From positions 395,256-459,255 of the forward strand of contig NZ_JAASAF010000005.1 in the NCBI RefSeq assembly GCF_012726195.1: a stretch of DNA of 64,000 bases. The letters run 5' to 3'. The DNA is from Rhodococcus sp. HNM0563 (GTDB lineage Bacteria; Actinomycetota; Actinomycetes; Mycobacteriales; Mycobacteriaceae). The position numbers were made by a program, and so were the translations under genes. The notes below the pieces were generated by a model, which worked only from the letters and a program-made list of their open reading frames with translations, ran no database searches and had not been told where the DNA came from. Positions 8,860 to 18,004 of the stretch are shown here, piece after piece; the stretch's first letter is position 1, and every line of letters begins with the position of its first letter.

Positions 8860-9603
8860 GTGGCCGTGAACGCAGTTCGTCGGCGGCGCGACCGGTACGT
8901 CGGTCGCATGGTCATGTGCGCGGCACTGATCGCCACTGTGACAGGGTGCTCGACGACAGTGGCAGGCACCGCGTTGCCCGGAACTGCCTCGCGGACGATC
9001 GACGTGTCCGGGATCTCCGACCCCGCCCTGGACCGATCGTTGCCGGCTGCGCTTCTGCTGCCCCCGGAGAAGTTCCCCGCCTCGTACCCGGCGGTGACGC
9101 TGCCTCCCTCTGCAGTGGCGCAGGCCGCGCCGGACCTGGCAGGGATCCCCGTCGGCGCGAAGGTGGAACCGCCCGGATGTCTCCCGCTCCCGCAGAATTA
9201 CGGCCCCGACGAAACCGCAATGGCCGTGGGGACCTCCGAGGACGGGCGGGCCACGATCAGCGTCGAAGTGGTGGTGCCGGCACCCACACTCCCCGAACTG
9301 AGGAAGCACCTCGGAGAGTGCAGCGAGGTCGATGCCACCGACAGTGGGGTGACCGCCACCGTCACCACCGTCGCCGCGCCGGAGCCGCTTCCGCCGATGG
9401 GGGGCGTCCGGACCGTCGCATACACACGCACGGTGGTTTCGGGAGACGATCGCCGGCTGGTCCAGTCGATGGAGACCCGCGGCGCCCAGCTCGGAGATGC
9501 CAGGGTCCTGGTGACCTACATGACCTTCGATCGTCGTGAGGTCGACCGCGATGCCCTGGACATCGTCTTCCACAATGCGGTGGTGTATGCCTTCGGAGAT
9601 TGA
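8860..9603 (+). CDS. Putative secreted lipoprotein
   Basis: 247 aa, unknown function. A basic N-terminus (RRRRDRYVGR), a hydrophobic stretch and a lipobox-like TVTGC-STT indicate export and lipid anchoring. The remainder has few hydrophobic segments and is Pro/Val/Thr rich, with two mature cysteines (PPGCLPLP and GECSEV) that could form a disulfide. It resembles the small actinobacterial lipoproteins often annotated DUF5642, but this is tentative. GTG 8860 has GGAGG at 8850-8854; GTG 8866 is an alternative. Confidence 0.75.
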   Translation: MAVNAVRRRRDRYVGRMVMCAALIATVTGCSTTVAGTALPGTASRTIDVSGISDPALDRSLPAALLLPPEKFPASYPAVTLPPSAVAQAAPDLAGIPVGAKVEPPGCLPLPQNYGPDETAMAVGTSEDGRATISVEVVVPAPTLPELRKHLGECSEVDATDSGVTATVTTVAAPEPLPPMGGVRTVAYTRTVVSGDDRRLVQSMETRGAQLGDARVLVTYMTFDRREVDRDALDIVFHNAVVYAFGD

Positions 9604-9802
9604 GCGAGGGATCTCGTGAAGAGGTTTGCCGACCACTCGCGGCCGGAGCGTATCAGTCTGCGCTGACACTGCCAGCTGTGTCAGCGCCCGGCACGAGGTT
9701 GCGCTGCCCGGATTGTCCACAGCCGCCTCATCCATCCACAGATTTGCGGATTCCACGTCCGAGACCCGATCTCGGTCGCCGCGACCATGGATCGTGCTGG
9801 GC

Positions 9803-10933
9803 ATGACCGCATCGACCTCATCCTCGCAGCCACTGCACCTGTCGGACATCGGCGAACTGCTCGCCGCAGTGCCGGCCATGCTCGGCTTCCATCCGGCGCG
9901 CTCGATTCTCGTATTGAGCCTCTCTCCCGCACAGCGATCATCCAACAGCGATAGGAGAAGCGACGCGATCGGCGCCGTTATGCGCCACGACCTCCTGCTT
10001 CCGCGGACCGACGAACCGATTCCTGCACCGATGAGCGCCGCGTTCGAGCGGTTCTGCACGGTCTGCGTCCGCGAAGGAGCACGCGCCGTACTGGTGGTGC
10101 TCGTCGACGACCGGCTCGACCATCCCCACTGCCCCGGCTCCGCTGCTGCAGTGCGTCTGGTCGAGGAACTCGCCGAAGAGCTCGCACTGTCCGGCATCGA
10201 AGTGGCCGGTGTGCATGCCACCCCCGAAATCGCCCGTGGGCGCGTGTGGTTCACACCGGAAGGCAATGTGAACGGGACGATCCCCGATCCCGAGAGTTCG
10301 GTGGTTGCCGCCACACGAGTTTTCGGTGGGAGTCCGATCCGGCGGTCGCGGGACGAACTCGACGCACTGCTCGCTCCGTCCGCGCCGGAGCATCGCAGGC
10401 GAGTGGGCCAATGCATCGACGATGTGATCGATGCCCGCGACCTGGCGTACGAGCGCGCTGCACGCGCCGGCGGTTCCGCCCGTGCAGACCGAATGGAACT
10501 CGAAACACTGCTCGGCCATCTCGAGGCATTCGGTGACGGGGCGGAACTCCGCGCCCAGGAATACGCCGAAGTGGCCGTACTCCTTGCGAATCCGACGGTC
10601 CGTGACGCGACCCTCGCACTGGCGGCGGGGGTGCAGGCGCGCCTCGCCGAGCGTATGTGGGTCGAGCTTGCTCGTGCCTTGCCGGATCCGGAACGAGCCG
10701 ACGCTGCTGCACTCGTCGCCTTCAGTGCCTACGTACGAGGTGACGGTGCATTCGCGGGCGTCGCGCTCGGAGTGGCCCTGGAATCGAATCCGCGACACCG
10801 TCTTTCGGATCTTCTCGACCAGGCGTTGCAGGCCGGGCTGCGTCCCGAAGCCGTTCGTGGTCTTGCCGACACCGGCTACGAGATCGCAGCGCGACTGGGT
10901 GTGGTGCTGCCCTTGCCCGGACCGCCCGAATGA
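9803..10933 (+). CDS. DUF4192 domain-containing protein
   Basis: 376 aa cytoplasmic protein. The N-terminal LSDIGELLAAVPAMLGFHPARSILVLSL segment and later CVREGARAVLVVLVDDR and AYVRGDGAFAGVALG are typical of the actinobacterial DUF4192 family, whose function is unknown. ATG 9803 begins MTASTSSSQPLHL at the conserved domain; the longer frame from 9626 is rejected because it covers the intergenic space. One base separates its stop from the convergent galE stop. Positions 9604-9802 hold no recognised gene. Confidence 0.85.
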   Translation: MTASTSSSQPLHLSDIGELLAAVPAMLGFHPARSILVLSLSPAQRSSNSDRRSDAIGAVMRHDLLLPRTDEPIPAPMSAAFERFCTVCVREGARAVLVVLVDDRLDHPHCPGSAAAVRLVEELAEELALSGIEVAGVHATPEIARGRVWFTPEGNVNGTIPDPESSVVAATRVFGGSPIRRSRDELDALLAPSAPEHRRRVGQCIDDVIDARDLAYERAARAGGSARADRMELETLLGHLEAFGDGAELRAQEYAEVAVLLANPTVRDATLALAAGVQARLAERMWVELARALPDPERADAAALVAFSAYVRGDGAFAGVALGVALESNPRHRLSDLLDQALQAGLRPEAVRGLADTGYEIAARLGVVLPLPGPPE

Positions 10934-11929
10934 TCAGGTACGGGCGGCGTGCGCGCGATCACCGAGATTTCGCATGAATTCCCAGGCGTCCGCGACGATC
11001 TCGTCGAGGTCTGTGTGCTCGGGTTTCCAACCGAGTTCGTCGATCGCGCGCGCACTCGAAGCGATCAGCACGGCAGGATCACCGGCGCGTCGTGGTGCAT
11101 CGGCAGCGGCGATCGGAAGCCCGGTGATCCGCTCGCACGACGAAATGACCTCGCGCACGGTGAAGCCCTCACCGCTCCCGAGGTTGTAGATGCGGTGCGC
11201 TCCCGCAGTTGCCTTCGACAGCGCCAGCACGTGTGCGTCGGCAAGGTCCTTGACATGGATGTAGTCGCGGATCGCGGTGCCGTCCTTGGTCGGCCAATCC
11301 GTGCCGAACACCGAGATGCGCTCGCGTTGCCCCAGGGCGACCTGAAGGACGAGTGGGATCAGGTGTGTCTCGACGACACGATTCTCCCCGGCGCCCCGGT
11401 ATGCGCCGGCCACATTGAAGTAGCGCAGACTGGTCGCGGCGATCCCGTGCGCGTGGGCGTACGAGGAGATCGCGTGATCGATTGCCAGTTTGGAGGCACC
11501 GTACGGATTCGTGGGCCGGGTGGGAGCATCCTCGGTGATCGGTACCTGCTCGGGCTCACCGTAGGTCGCTGCGGTGGACGAGAAGACAAGCCGCGGCGTG
11601 CCCGACAATCGCATCGCTTCGAGCAGTGCGAGTGTGCATACGACGTTGCCCTGCCAGTACTTCTCGGGGAACTCGACCGATTCTCCTACGAGCGATTGCG
11701 CACCGAAATGGAGAACGCCGTCGAATCGGGGTGAACTACCTCCGGAGCCCAGTATCTCCGCGGCGACATCGGCGATATCACCGTGAACGAACTCGGCGCC
11801 CGACGGCACGGCATCGGCGTTGCCGGTGGACAGATCGTCGACGACGACCACGTCGTGGCCACGCTCGAGCAACACGGTGCTGCATACGCTGCCCACATAA
11901 CCGGCGCCGCCGGTCACCAGAAGTTTCAC
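10934..11929 (-). CDS. galE: UDP-glucose 4-epimerase GalE
   Basis: 331 aa short-chain dehydrogenase/reductase that interconverts UDP-glucose and UDP-galactose. In mycolata this supplies galactose for arabinogalactan as well as the Leloir pathway. The NAD-binding GGAGYVGS motif is near residues 7-14, the catalytic YGASK motif is present, and SSTAATYG supplies the catalytic Ser/Thr. GTG 11929 follows GAGGAGA. It lies 51 bases downstream of ideR on the same strand. A dtxR-galE pair is also known in Corynebacterium, so the pairing is old and probably operonic. Confidence 0.95.
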   Translation of the reverse strand: MKLLVTGGAGYVGSVCSTVLLERGHDVVVVDDLSTGNADAVPSGAEFVHGDIADVAAEILGSGGSSPRFDGVLHFGAQSLVGESVEFPEKYWQGNVVCTLALLEAMRLSGTPRLVFSSTAATYGEPEQVPITEDAPTRPTNPYGASKLAIDHAISSYAHAHGIAATSLRYFNVAGAYRGAGENRVVETHLIPLVLQVALGQRERISVFGTDWPTKDGTAIRDYIHVKDLADAHVLALSKATAGAHRIYNLGSGEGFTVREVISSCERITGLPIAAADAPRRAGDPAVLIASSARAIDELGWKPEHTDLDEIVADAWEFMRNLGDRAHAART

Positions 11930-11980
11930 GCTGGGTCTCCTCTTCCACCGGCCCACCGGCCCGGTGGAAGAGGCCCGGCA

Positions 11981-12667
11981 TCAGACCTGCTTCACCTGCA
12001 CGGCATGGGCCATCTCGTCGGAAAGCTCGAATGTGTTGTGGCCGGTGACGGTGATCATCACCGAACCCGGACGCGTCTCGACTGTAACGCGTGCGTCGGG
12101 CACGACGCCCGCCTCACGCAGGCGAGCGATCACTTCTGGATCCGACTGGACGTACTCGGCGAGTCTGCGCACGACGACCGCGGTGGGCTGCCCGCTCGGA
12201 ATCTCCGTCAGACGGACCAGTTTCTCGTCCGAGACGGCAGCCTTGTCGAGACCCAGTTCTGCGAGCCCGGGGATCGGGTTGCCGTACGGCGAAGTAGTCG
12301 GATTGTTCAGTACTTCGACGAGTCGGCGTTCCACCTCCTCGCTCATCACATGTTCCCAGCGGCACGCCTCGGCATGCACATTCTCCCAGTCGAGTCCGAT
12401 CACATCGACGAGCAACCGCTCTGCGAGGCGGTGCTTACGCATGACGGACACGGCGAGATCCCGTCCCTTCTCCGTCAACTGCAGATGACGATCACCCGCG
12501 ACGCGCAGCAGTCCGTCGCGTTCCATGCGGGCGACGGTCTGACTGACCGTCGGACCGCTCTGTTCGAGGCGTTCGGCAATGCGTGCCCGCAGGGGCACCA
12601 CACCTTCCTCCTCCAAGTCGTAGATCGTCCGGAGATACATCTCCGTTGTATCGACCAGGTCCTTCAC
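11981..12667 (-). CDS. ideR: Iron-dependent repressor IdeR (DtxR family)
   Basis: 228 aa. It has an N-terminal winged helix, a dimerisation and metal-binding domain, and a C-terminal SH3-like domain. The IdeR metal ligands are all present: Met10, Cys102, Glu105 and His106 (site 2) and His79 and His98 (site 1). With Fe2+ it represses siderophore genes and activates iron storage genes. GTG 12667 was selected because AGGGG lies seven bases upstream and the protein then begins VKDLVDTTEMYLRT like characterised IdeR; GTG 12673 is the alternative. It is divergent from acuC and leads the ideR-galE unit. Confidence 0.97.
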   Translation of the reverse strand: MKDLVDTTEMYLRTIYDLEEEGVVPLRARIAERLEQSGPTVSQTVARMERDGLLRVAGDRHLQLTEKGRDLAVSVMRKHRLAERLLVDVIGLDWENVHAEACRWEHVMSEEVERRLVEVLNNPTTSPYGNPIPGLAELGLDKAAVSDEKLVRLTEIPSGQPTAVVVRRLAEYVQSDPEVIARLREAGVVPDARVTVETRPGSVMITVTGHNTFELSDEMAHAVQVKQV

Positions 12668-12756
12668 TCTCACACCCCTTCGTCTGCGCCCGATTCTAAC
12701 CGTGGCGTTCAGGTGGTGGGTGAGGTCCGATGCTCGCGTGACCCGGGGCGGGCAAG

Positions 12757-12762
12757 TAGCGT
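12757..12762 (+). promoter_or_regulatory. acuC -10 element (leaderless)
   Basis: TAGCGT lies eight bases before ATG 12771. The geometry fits a leaderless transcript. Confidence 0.45.
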
Positions 12763-12770
12763 CTGTGTTC

Positions 12771-14042
12771 ATGACCACGAGCTCCACCGCGGCAGGCGGT
12801 TCGACACATCTGGGCGGCGACCGTGTGGTGGTCTGGAGCCCCGATTACCTCGACTATCGGTGGGGTCCGAGCCACCCGATGAACCCGACCCGGCTCGACC
12901 TGACGATGGCACTCGCACGCAGCATCGGGCTGCTCGAGGGCGTCGAAACGGTGCGTCCGGACCCTGCAGACGATGCTGATCTCCTTCGCATCCACACATC
13001 CGGCTATGTCGATGCTGTCAAGAAGGCCGGATCTGCGCCCGCCGGATCGGAACCTCCGGCAGACACACCGCACGGTTTGGGCACCGAAGACAATCCCATC
13101 TTCCCCAAGATGCATGAGGCGAGCGCCACACTGGCGGGCGGCACCCTGGCCGCTGCCCGGGAGATCGCATCCGGCCGGACCCGCAGGGCGGTGAGTATCG
13201 GCGGCGGCATGCACCACGCGATGGCCGACTGGGCCGCCGGATTCTGTGTCTACAACGACGCGGCGATCGCCATCTCGTGGTTGCTCGATCAGGGTTACGA
13301 TCGCATCGCCTATGTCGATGTGGATGCTCACCACGGCGACGGGGTCCAGCACGCATTCCTGGACGACCCGCGTGTGCTGACCGTCTCGATCCATCAGCAT
13401 CCCGCGACCCTGTGGCCGAACACCGGTTGGTCGAGTGAGGTCGGGGCCGGTGCCGCCGAAGGTACCGCCATCAATCTTCCTGTACTACCCGGCACGGTCG
13501 ATTCCTTGTGGTTGCGGGCGTTCCAGGCCGTCGTGCCCGGCGCGATCGCCGCATTCCGCCCGCAGATCCTCATCAGCCAGTGCGGGGCCGACAGTCACCG
13601 CGAAGACCCGCTGGCCGATCTGTCGCTCACCGTCGACGGGCAACGTGCGTCGTATCTCGCGATGCGCGACCTCGCCGACCGGTACTGCGAAGGACGTTGG
13701 CTTGCATTGGGCGGGGGAGGATACGGCCTGGTCCGGGTTGTACCACGTTCGTGGACACATCTGATCGCCGCGGCGCTCGACCGTGAGATCGACCTCACCG
13801 CAAAGGTTCCCGACGACTGGCGCGATCGTGTCGGCGCCATGGCGCCCGGAGTCGAACTCCCCACAGAAATGGGCGAAGGGGCGGACCTGTCGTATCTGGC
13901 GTGGGACGGTCCCGGTGGTACACCCGAAACCGGCGTTGCGTCACTCGATCGAGCGCTGACCCGAATCGATTCCGCGATCATCGCTACGCGCCGCGCCTGC
14001 TTCCCGCTTCTCGGACTGGACCCGGAGGACCCTCGTGACTGA
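12771..14042 (+). CDS. acuC: AcuC-type protein deacetylase (class I/II HDAC fold)
   Basis: 423 aa zinc-dependent deacetylase. GGGMHHA supplies the paired histidines, DVDAHHGDGVQ the Asp and His zinc ligands, CGADSHREDPL a further Asp, and GGGGYG the transition-state Tyr. AcuC in Bacillus deacetylates and so activates acetyl-CoA synthetase. ATG 12771 is preferred, with TAGCGT eight bases upstream. The stop overlaps the next gene by eight bases, and that gene has an acetyltransferase domain. The operon therefore encodes opposing activities, presumably on the same lysine targets. Confidence 0.9.
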   Translation: MTTSSTAAGGSTHLGGDRVVVWSPDYLDYRWGPSHPMNPTRLDLTMALARSIGLLEGVETVRPDPADDADLLRIHTSGYVDAVKKAGSAPAGSEPPADTPHGLGTEDNPIFPKMHEASATLAGGTLAAAREIASGRTRRAVSIGGGMHHAMADWAAGFCVYNDAAIAISWLLDQGYDRIAYVDVDAHHGDGVQHAFLDDPRVLTVSIHQHPATLWPNTGWSSEVGAGAAEGTAINLPVLPGTVDSLWLRAFQAVVPGAIAAFRPQILISQCGADSHREDPLADLSLTVDGQRASYLAMRDLADRYCEGRWLALGGGGYGLVRVVPRSWTHLIAAALDREIDLTAKVPDDWRDRVGAMAPGVELPTEMGEGADLSYLAWDGPGGTPETGVASLDRALTRIDSAIIATRRACFPLLGLDPEDPRD

Positions 14043-16782
14043 CTCGGAGAGCACGCAGGTACATGCGGGGGAGGAATCGCCTCGCACGCCCGATGCGACT
14101 GCCGACCCCGAGCGCGAACGGGCACTGGCGGTCGCGCGTGATTATCCCCGCCACTGGGTTGCCGATGTGCTGGCTTCCGATGGTGGTGTCGTCCATCTGC
14201 GGCCGATCGTTCCGGAAGACGCCGACAAGATCGTCGAATTCCACGGCAAGTTGTCCGAACGGACGCGGTATCTCCGATACTTCGGTCCCTACCCGACGAT
14301 CTCGAAGCGCGATCTGTTCAATTTCACCGTCGTCGACCATCGCAAGCGGGTGGCGTTCGTGGCGATGCTCGGAGACGAGATCATCGCAGTCGGTCGCTAC
14401 GAAGGACTGTCGTCCGAGGGGGACGGTCTGTCCGCCGAAGTCGCATTCACCGTGTCGGACTCGCATCAAGGTCGCGGGCTGGGGCCCATTCTGCTCGAAC
14501 ACCTCGCCGGCGCTGCCGCGGAGAACGGACTCCGTCGTTTCGTCGCCGAGGTCCTCGCAGAGAACCGCCACATGATCTCGGTCTTCCGTGAGGCCGGGTA
14601 TCAGGTCAGCCGCAGTTTCGAGGGCGGTGTGGTGCGGTTGGAGTTCGACATCGACCCCACGGAGGCACTCGTCTCGGTGCGCAATGCGCGCGAGCGTGCC
14701 GCTGAAGCTCGTAGCGTCCGCAACATTCTGAGTCCGGGAAGCGTCGCGGTGATCGGTGCCTCCACCGACAGCCGGAAAGTCGGCAACGCCGTCCTGGTGA
14801 ACATGCTGCGCAGCGGATTCACCGGACCGGTCTATCCGGTCAACGCCGAACACCGGTCGGTGCGGGGCGTGCGAGCCTATCCGACAGTGCGCGACATCCC
14901 GGACGAGATCGACCTGGCGATCGCCGCGGTTCCCGCCGAATCGATCGACGCGGTCCTCGACGACTGCCTCGCGAAAGGCGTCAAAGCGCTACTCGTCGTG
15001 TCGTCCGGATTCGGCGAGACCGGACCCGAGGGACGCGACGCGGAGCGCCGCCTGGCGCATGCCGCGCGTGCACACGGGATGCGATTGATCGGCCCGAACG
15101 CCCTCGGAGTCGCCAACAACGATCCGGCGTTCCGGTTGAATGCGACGCTCGCCCCCATACTGCCCGCCGCGGGCAATGTCGGGTTCTTCTGTCAGTCGGG
15201 TGCGTTGGGCATCGCGATTCTCGACGAAGCCGCCAAGACCGGAGTGGGCTTGTCCTCGTTCGTGTCTGCGGGAAACCGCGCCGATCTGTCTGGCAACGAC
15301 CTGTTGCAGTACTGGGACACCGACCCTGCTACCGAGGTGGTACTCCTTTACCTCGAGAGCTTCGGCAACCCACGTAAGTTCTCGCGCATCGCCCGCCGGG
15401 TCGCGCGAAGCAAGCCGATCGTGGCGGTCAAATCCGGCCGGCATGCGGTACCTCCGGTGCTCGAGGCCCGTACCGGGGAGATGGACGACGCAATTGTGCG
15501 TCACCTGTTCGAGCAGGCCGGCGTTGTTCAGGTCGAATCCATTGCGCAACTGTTTGATTCGGCGTTGTTGTTCAGCTATCAACCGCTACCCGCCGGACCG
15601 CGGGTCGCGGTCGTGGGTAATTCCACAGCGCTCGGGGTGCTCGCCGTGGATGCGGCGAGAGGGCAGGGCCTCAAGCCCGCCGACGCAGTGGATCTCGGCG
15701 CGCAGGCGACCCCGGAAGGGTTCGCGGAAGCGGTGGCCCGGGCGCTCGGGGCACCGGAGATCGATGCGGTCATCGCCGTGTTCGTTCCCCCGGTTGCGGT
15801 GACGGTCGAGCCCTACGCGCAAGCACTGCGCGATGCAGTGGCGGGTGCGGAGAAGCCGGTGGTCACGACATTCCTTGCGACCGAGGGCATCCCTGATGTT
15901 CTCGCGGTCCGAGATGAAGAGGGCAATCCGGCCCGGGGGTCGGTACCCTCGTACCCGGGTCCCGAACGGGCCGCGACAGCTCTTGCACGTGCGTGGCGGT
16001 ATGCCAAGTGGCGGTCTCGCCCCCAGTCGCAGGTTGTCCGTCCCGCGGGGATCGACCCGGAGCGTGCCCGTGCTCTCGTCGACGGCTGGCTCGACACCAC
16101 GCCCGGCGGCCGCTACCTGTCCGACACCGAGACCGCATTGCTGCTCTCGTGTTACGGCGTGCACATCGCCACCTTCCGGTCGGTGACCACCGAGGACGAG
16201 GCGATCGCAGCAGCCCACGAGATCGGCTTTCCGGTGGCAGTCAAGGCGACCGGGGCCCAATGGCGACACCGGCCCGATCTGACCGGGGTCCGGCTCGACC
16301 TCGTCGACGCCGATTCGGTTCGTTTCGCCTACCGGGACCTCGCTGCGGTGTCCGGGGAGCCGCTGCTTCATGTGCAGAAGATGGCGACCAAGGGCATCGG
16401 ATGCGCGATTCGGGTACAGGACGACCCCTCGTTCGGTTCGTTGATCTCCTTCGGAGTCGCAGGCGTGATCTCCGACCTGCTGGGTGACCGCGCCTACCAG
16501 GTGTTGCCGCTGACCGAGGACGAAGCCGTCGAACTGATCGACGCACCCAAGGCGGCGCCGCTACTGACCGGCTACCGCAATGCTGCACCGGCGAATCGCG
16601 CCGCACTCGTCGATATCGTCCAGCGCATTTCCGCGCTTGCCGACGACCTGCCCGAGGTTCGTGAGCTCGTATGCGAACCGGTGCTGGCGTCGCCGGTCGG
16701 TGCCGAGCTCACCGACGCGCACCTGCGGATCGGCCCGGAATCGCAGCATCCTCTCGACCTGGGCCCGCGCCGGCTGCGGTGA
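14035..16782 (+). CDS. GNAT acetyltransferase fused to NDP-forming acyl-CoA synthetase-like domain (Pat-like)
   Basis: 915 aa. A GNAT domain comes first (about 55-205; acetyl-CoA loop QGRGLGP), then a CoA-binding Rossmann domain starting near 230 (VAVIGAS), succinyl-CoA-ligase-like domains, and a C-terminal ATP-grasp region from about 690. This order is the reverse of Salmonella Pat, where GNAT is C-terminal. The loop that normally carries the phosphorylated His (SHTG) reads ARTG here with Arg479, so the synthetase part is probably a sensor rather than an enzyme. GTG 14035 follows GGAGG with a six-base gap. It overlaps acuC. Likely role: reversible lysine acetylation of acyl-CoA synthetases. 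Confidence 0.88.
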   Translation: MTDSESTQVHAGEESPRTPDATADPERERALAVARDYPRHWVADVLASDGGVVHLRPIVPEDADKIVEFHGKLSERTRYLRYFGPYPTISKRDLFNFTVVDHRKRVAFVAMLGDEIIAVGRYEGLSSEGDGLSAEVAFTVSDSHQGRGLGPILLEHLAGAAAENGLRRFVAEVLAENRHMISVFREAGYQVSRSFEGGVVRLEFDIDPTEALVSVRNARERAAEARSVRNILSPGSVAVIGASTDSRKVGNAVLVNMLRSGFTGPVYPVNAEHRSVRGVRAYPTVRDIPDEIDLAIAAVPAESIDAVLDDCLAKGVKALLVVSSGFGETGPEGRDAERRLAHAARAHGMRLIGPNALGVANNDPAFRLNATLAPILPAAGNVGFFCQSGALGIAILDEAAKTGVGLSSFVSAGNRADLSGNDLLQYWDTDPATEVVLLYLESFGNPRKFSRIARRVARSKPIVAVKSGRHAVPPVLEARTGEMDDAIVRHLFEQAGVVQVESIAQLFDSALLFSYQPLPAGPRVAVVGNSTALGVLAVDAARGQGLKPADAVDLGAQATPEGFAEAVARALGAPEIDAVIAVFVPPVAVTVEPYAQALRDAVAGAEKPVVTTFLATEGIPDVLAVRDEEGNPARGSVPSYPGPERAATALARAWRYAKWRSRPQSQVVRPAGIDPERARALVDGWLDTTPGGRYLSDTETALLLSCYGVHIATFRSVTTEDEAIAAAHEIGFPVAVKATGAQWRHRPDLTGVRLDLVDADSVRFAYRDLAAVSGEPLLHVQKMATKGIGCAIRVQDDPSFGSLISFGVAGVISDLLGDRAYQVLPLTEDEAVELIDAPKAAPLLTGYRNAAPANRAALVDIVQRISALADDLPEVRELVCEPVLASPVGAELTDAHLRIGPESQHPLDLGPRRLR

Positions 16783-16809
16783 CCGGAGCGAGCAACCTGC
16801 CGACAGCAC

Positions 16810-16843
16810 GATCCCCGAGAACCCAGCCCGGCTCTCGGGGATC
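16810..16843. terminator. Hairpin terminator between the Pat-like gene and sigB
   Basis: An 11-bp perfect stem pairs 16810-16820 with 16833-16843 around a 12-base loop. A second perfect 8-bp hairpin (16848-16855 with 16863-16870) overlaps the end of sigB. Both sit between convergent genes. Confidence 0.7.
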
Positions 16844-16863
16844 GCTGAAGCTGACGCGCCCGG

Positions 16864-17826
16864 TCAGCTTGCGTAGGCGCGGAGGCGTTCGGCGCGCTCG
16901 CCCTCGCGGAGTTTGCCCATCACTTCACGCTCGATCTGCCGTACGCGCTCGCGCGAGAGACCGAACAACTTGCCGATCTGGTCGAGAGTGCGCGGCTGGC
17001 CGTCGTCCAGCCCGTACCGGAGGCGGATGACCTGCTGCTCCCTCTCGTCGAGGGTTCCGAGAACGCTGCGGACATCGCTGTGCAGGAGTCCGGCGATCAC
17101 GGCGGTCTCCGCGGAGGTCGCCTCGGCGTCCTCGATGAAGTCGCCCAGAGGTGCTTCTTCGTCGCTTCCGACCGGCATGTCCAGGCTCACCGGGTCGCGG
17201 CTGTGGTCGAGCAGGTCAGCGATCTTCGCGACCGGAATGCCGGATTCTTCCGAGAGTTCTTCGTCGGTGGCCTCGCGTCCGAGCTGCTGGTGCAGTTCCC
17301 GCTTGATCCTGGCAAGCTTGTTGACCTGCTCGACGAGATGGACCGGAAGGCGGATCGTGCGGCTCTGATCGGCCATACCGCGGGTGATTGCCTGACGGAT
17401 CCACCACGTGGCGTAGGTCGAGAACTTGAAGCCCTTTGCGTAGTCGAACTTCTCCATCGCTCGGATGAGACCGAGGTTGCCTTCCTGGATCAGGTCGAGC
17501 AGGGGCATGCCGCGTCCGGTGTAGCGCTTGGCCAGCGACACCACGAGCCGCAGGTTCGCTTCGAGTAGATGACTACGAGCTGCCTGGCCTTCGCGTACGA
17601 CGATCGCAAGGTCGCGCTTCTTTGCAGGTGAGAGACGCTTTTTGGTCTCGAGCACGTGCTTGGCATAAAGGCCGGCCTCGATCCGCTTTGCCAGTTCTAC
17701 CTCGTCCGCTGCGGTCAGCAATGCCGTCTTTCCGATGCCGTTCAGATAAACGCGCACAAGATCGGCGGCGGGACTTTGATTGTCGAGGTCGGAATTGACT
17801 CGAGCGGTTGTTGCGGGGCGTGCCAT
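16864..17826 (-). CDS. sigB: RNA polymerase sigma factor SigB
   Basis: 320 aa group 2 sigma-70 factor for general stress and stationary phase. Regions 1.2 to 4.2 are intact: [12 protein letters not shown], the core-binding [21 protein letters not shown], the region 2.4 block [13 protein letters not shown], and the region 4.2 helix-turn-helix [11 protein letters not shown]. It is nearly collinear with M. tuberculosis SigB. ATG 17826 has GAGGAGG six bases upstream; the ATG at 17841 lies ahead of that site and is rejected. An ECF-type promoter (17863-17889) precedes it. It converges on the Pat-like gene. Confidence 0.97.
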   Translation of the reverse strand: MARPATTARVNSDLDNQSPAADLVRVYLNGIGKTALLTAADEVELAKRIEAGLYAKHVLETKKRLSPAKKRDLAIVVREGQAARSHLLEANLRLVVSLAKRYTGRGMPLLDLIQEGNLGLIRAMEKFDYAKGFKFSTYATWWIRQAITRGMADQSRTIRLPVHLVEQVNKLARIKRELHQQLGREATDEELSEESGIPVAKIADLLDHSRDPVSLDMPVGSDEEAPLGDFIEDAEATSAETAVIAGLLHSDVRSVLGTLDEREQQVIRLRYGLDDGQPRTLDQIGKLFGLSRERVRQIEREVMGKLREGERAERLRAYAS

Positions 17827-17862
17827 GACGTGCCTCCTCATCGGTGGTGTCTCACAGGGTTC

Positions 17863-17889
17863 AACGCTCGGGTCACCTGGGAAAGTTCC
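17863..17889 (-). promoter_or_regulatory. SigE/SigH-type promoter of sigB
   Basis: On the minus strand GGAAC (17889-17885) and CGTT (17866-17863) are separated by exactly 18 bases. This is the GGAAC-N18-CGTT pattern of actinobacterial SigE/SigH promoters. Transcription from near 17855 would leave a leader of about 29 bases carrying the GAGGAGG site. In mycobacteria sigB is a SigE/SigH target, which supports the call. Confidence 0.7.
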
Positions 17890-18004
17890 CGCCGGTTTCC
17901 GAGCCGCAGTGCTGCGACCTGCGCGAACCTGGTAGCTCGTCTGAGAAGTTGCTGAGAGATCGGGGAAGGGGCGCCGTTGCGGGAACTGCCCCGCCCGCTC
18001 GGAT

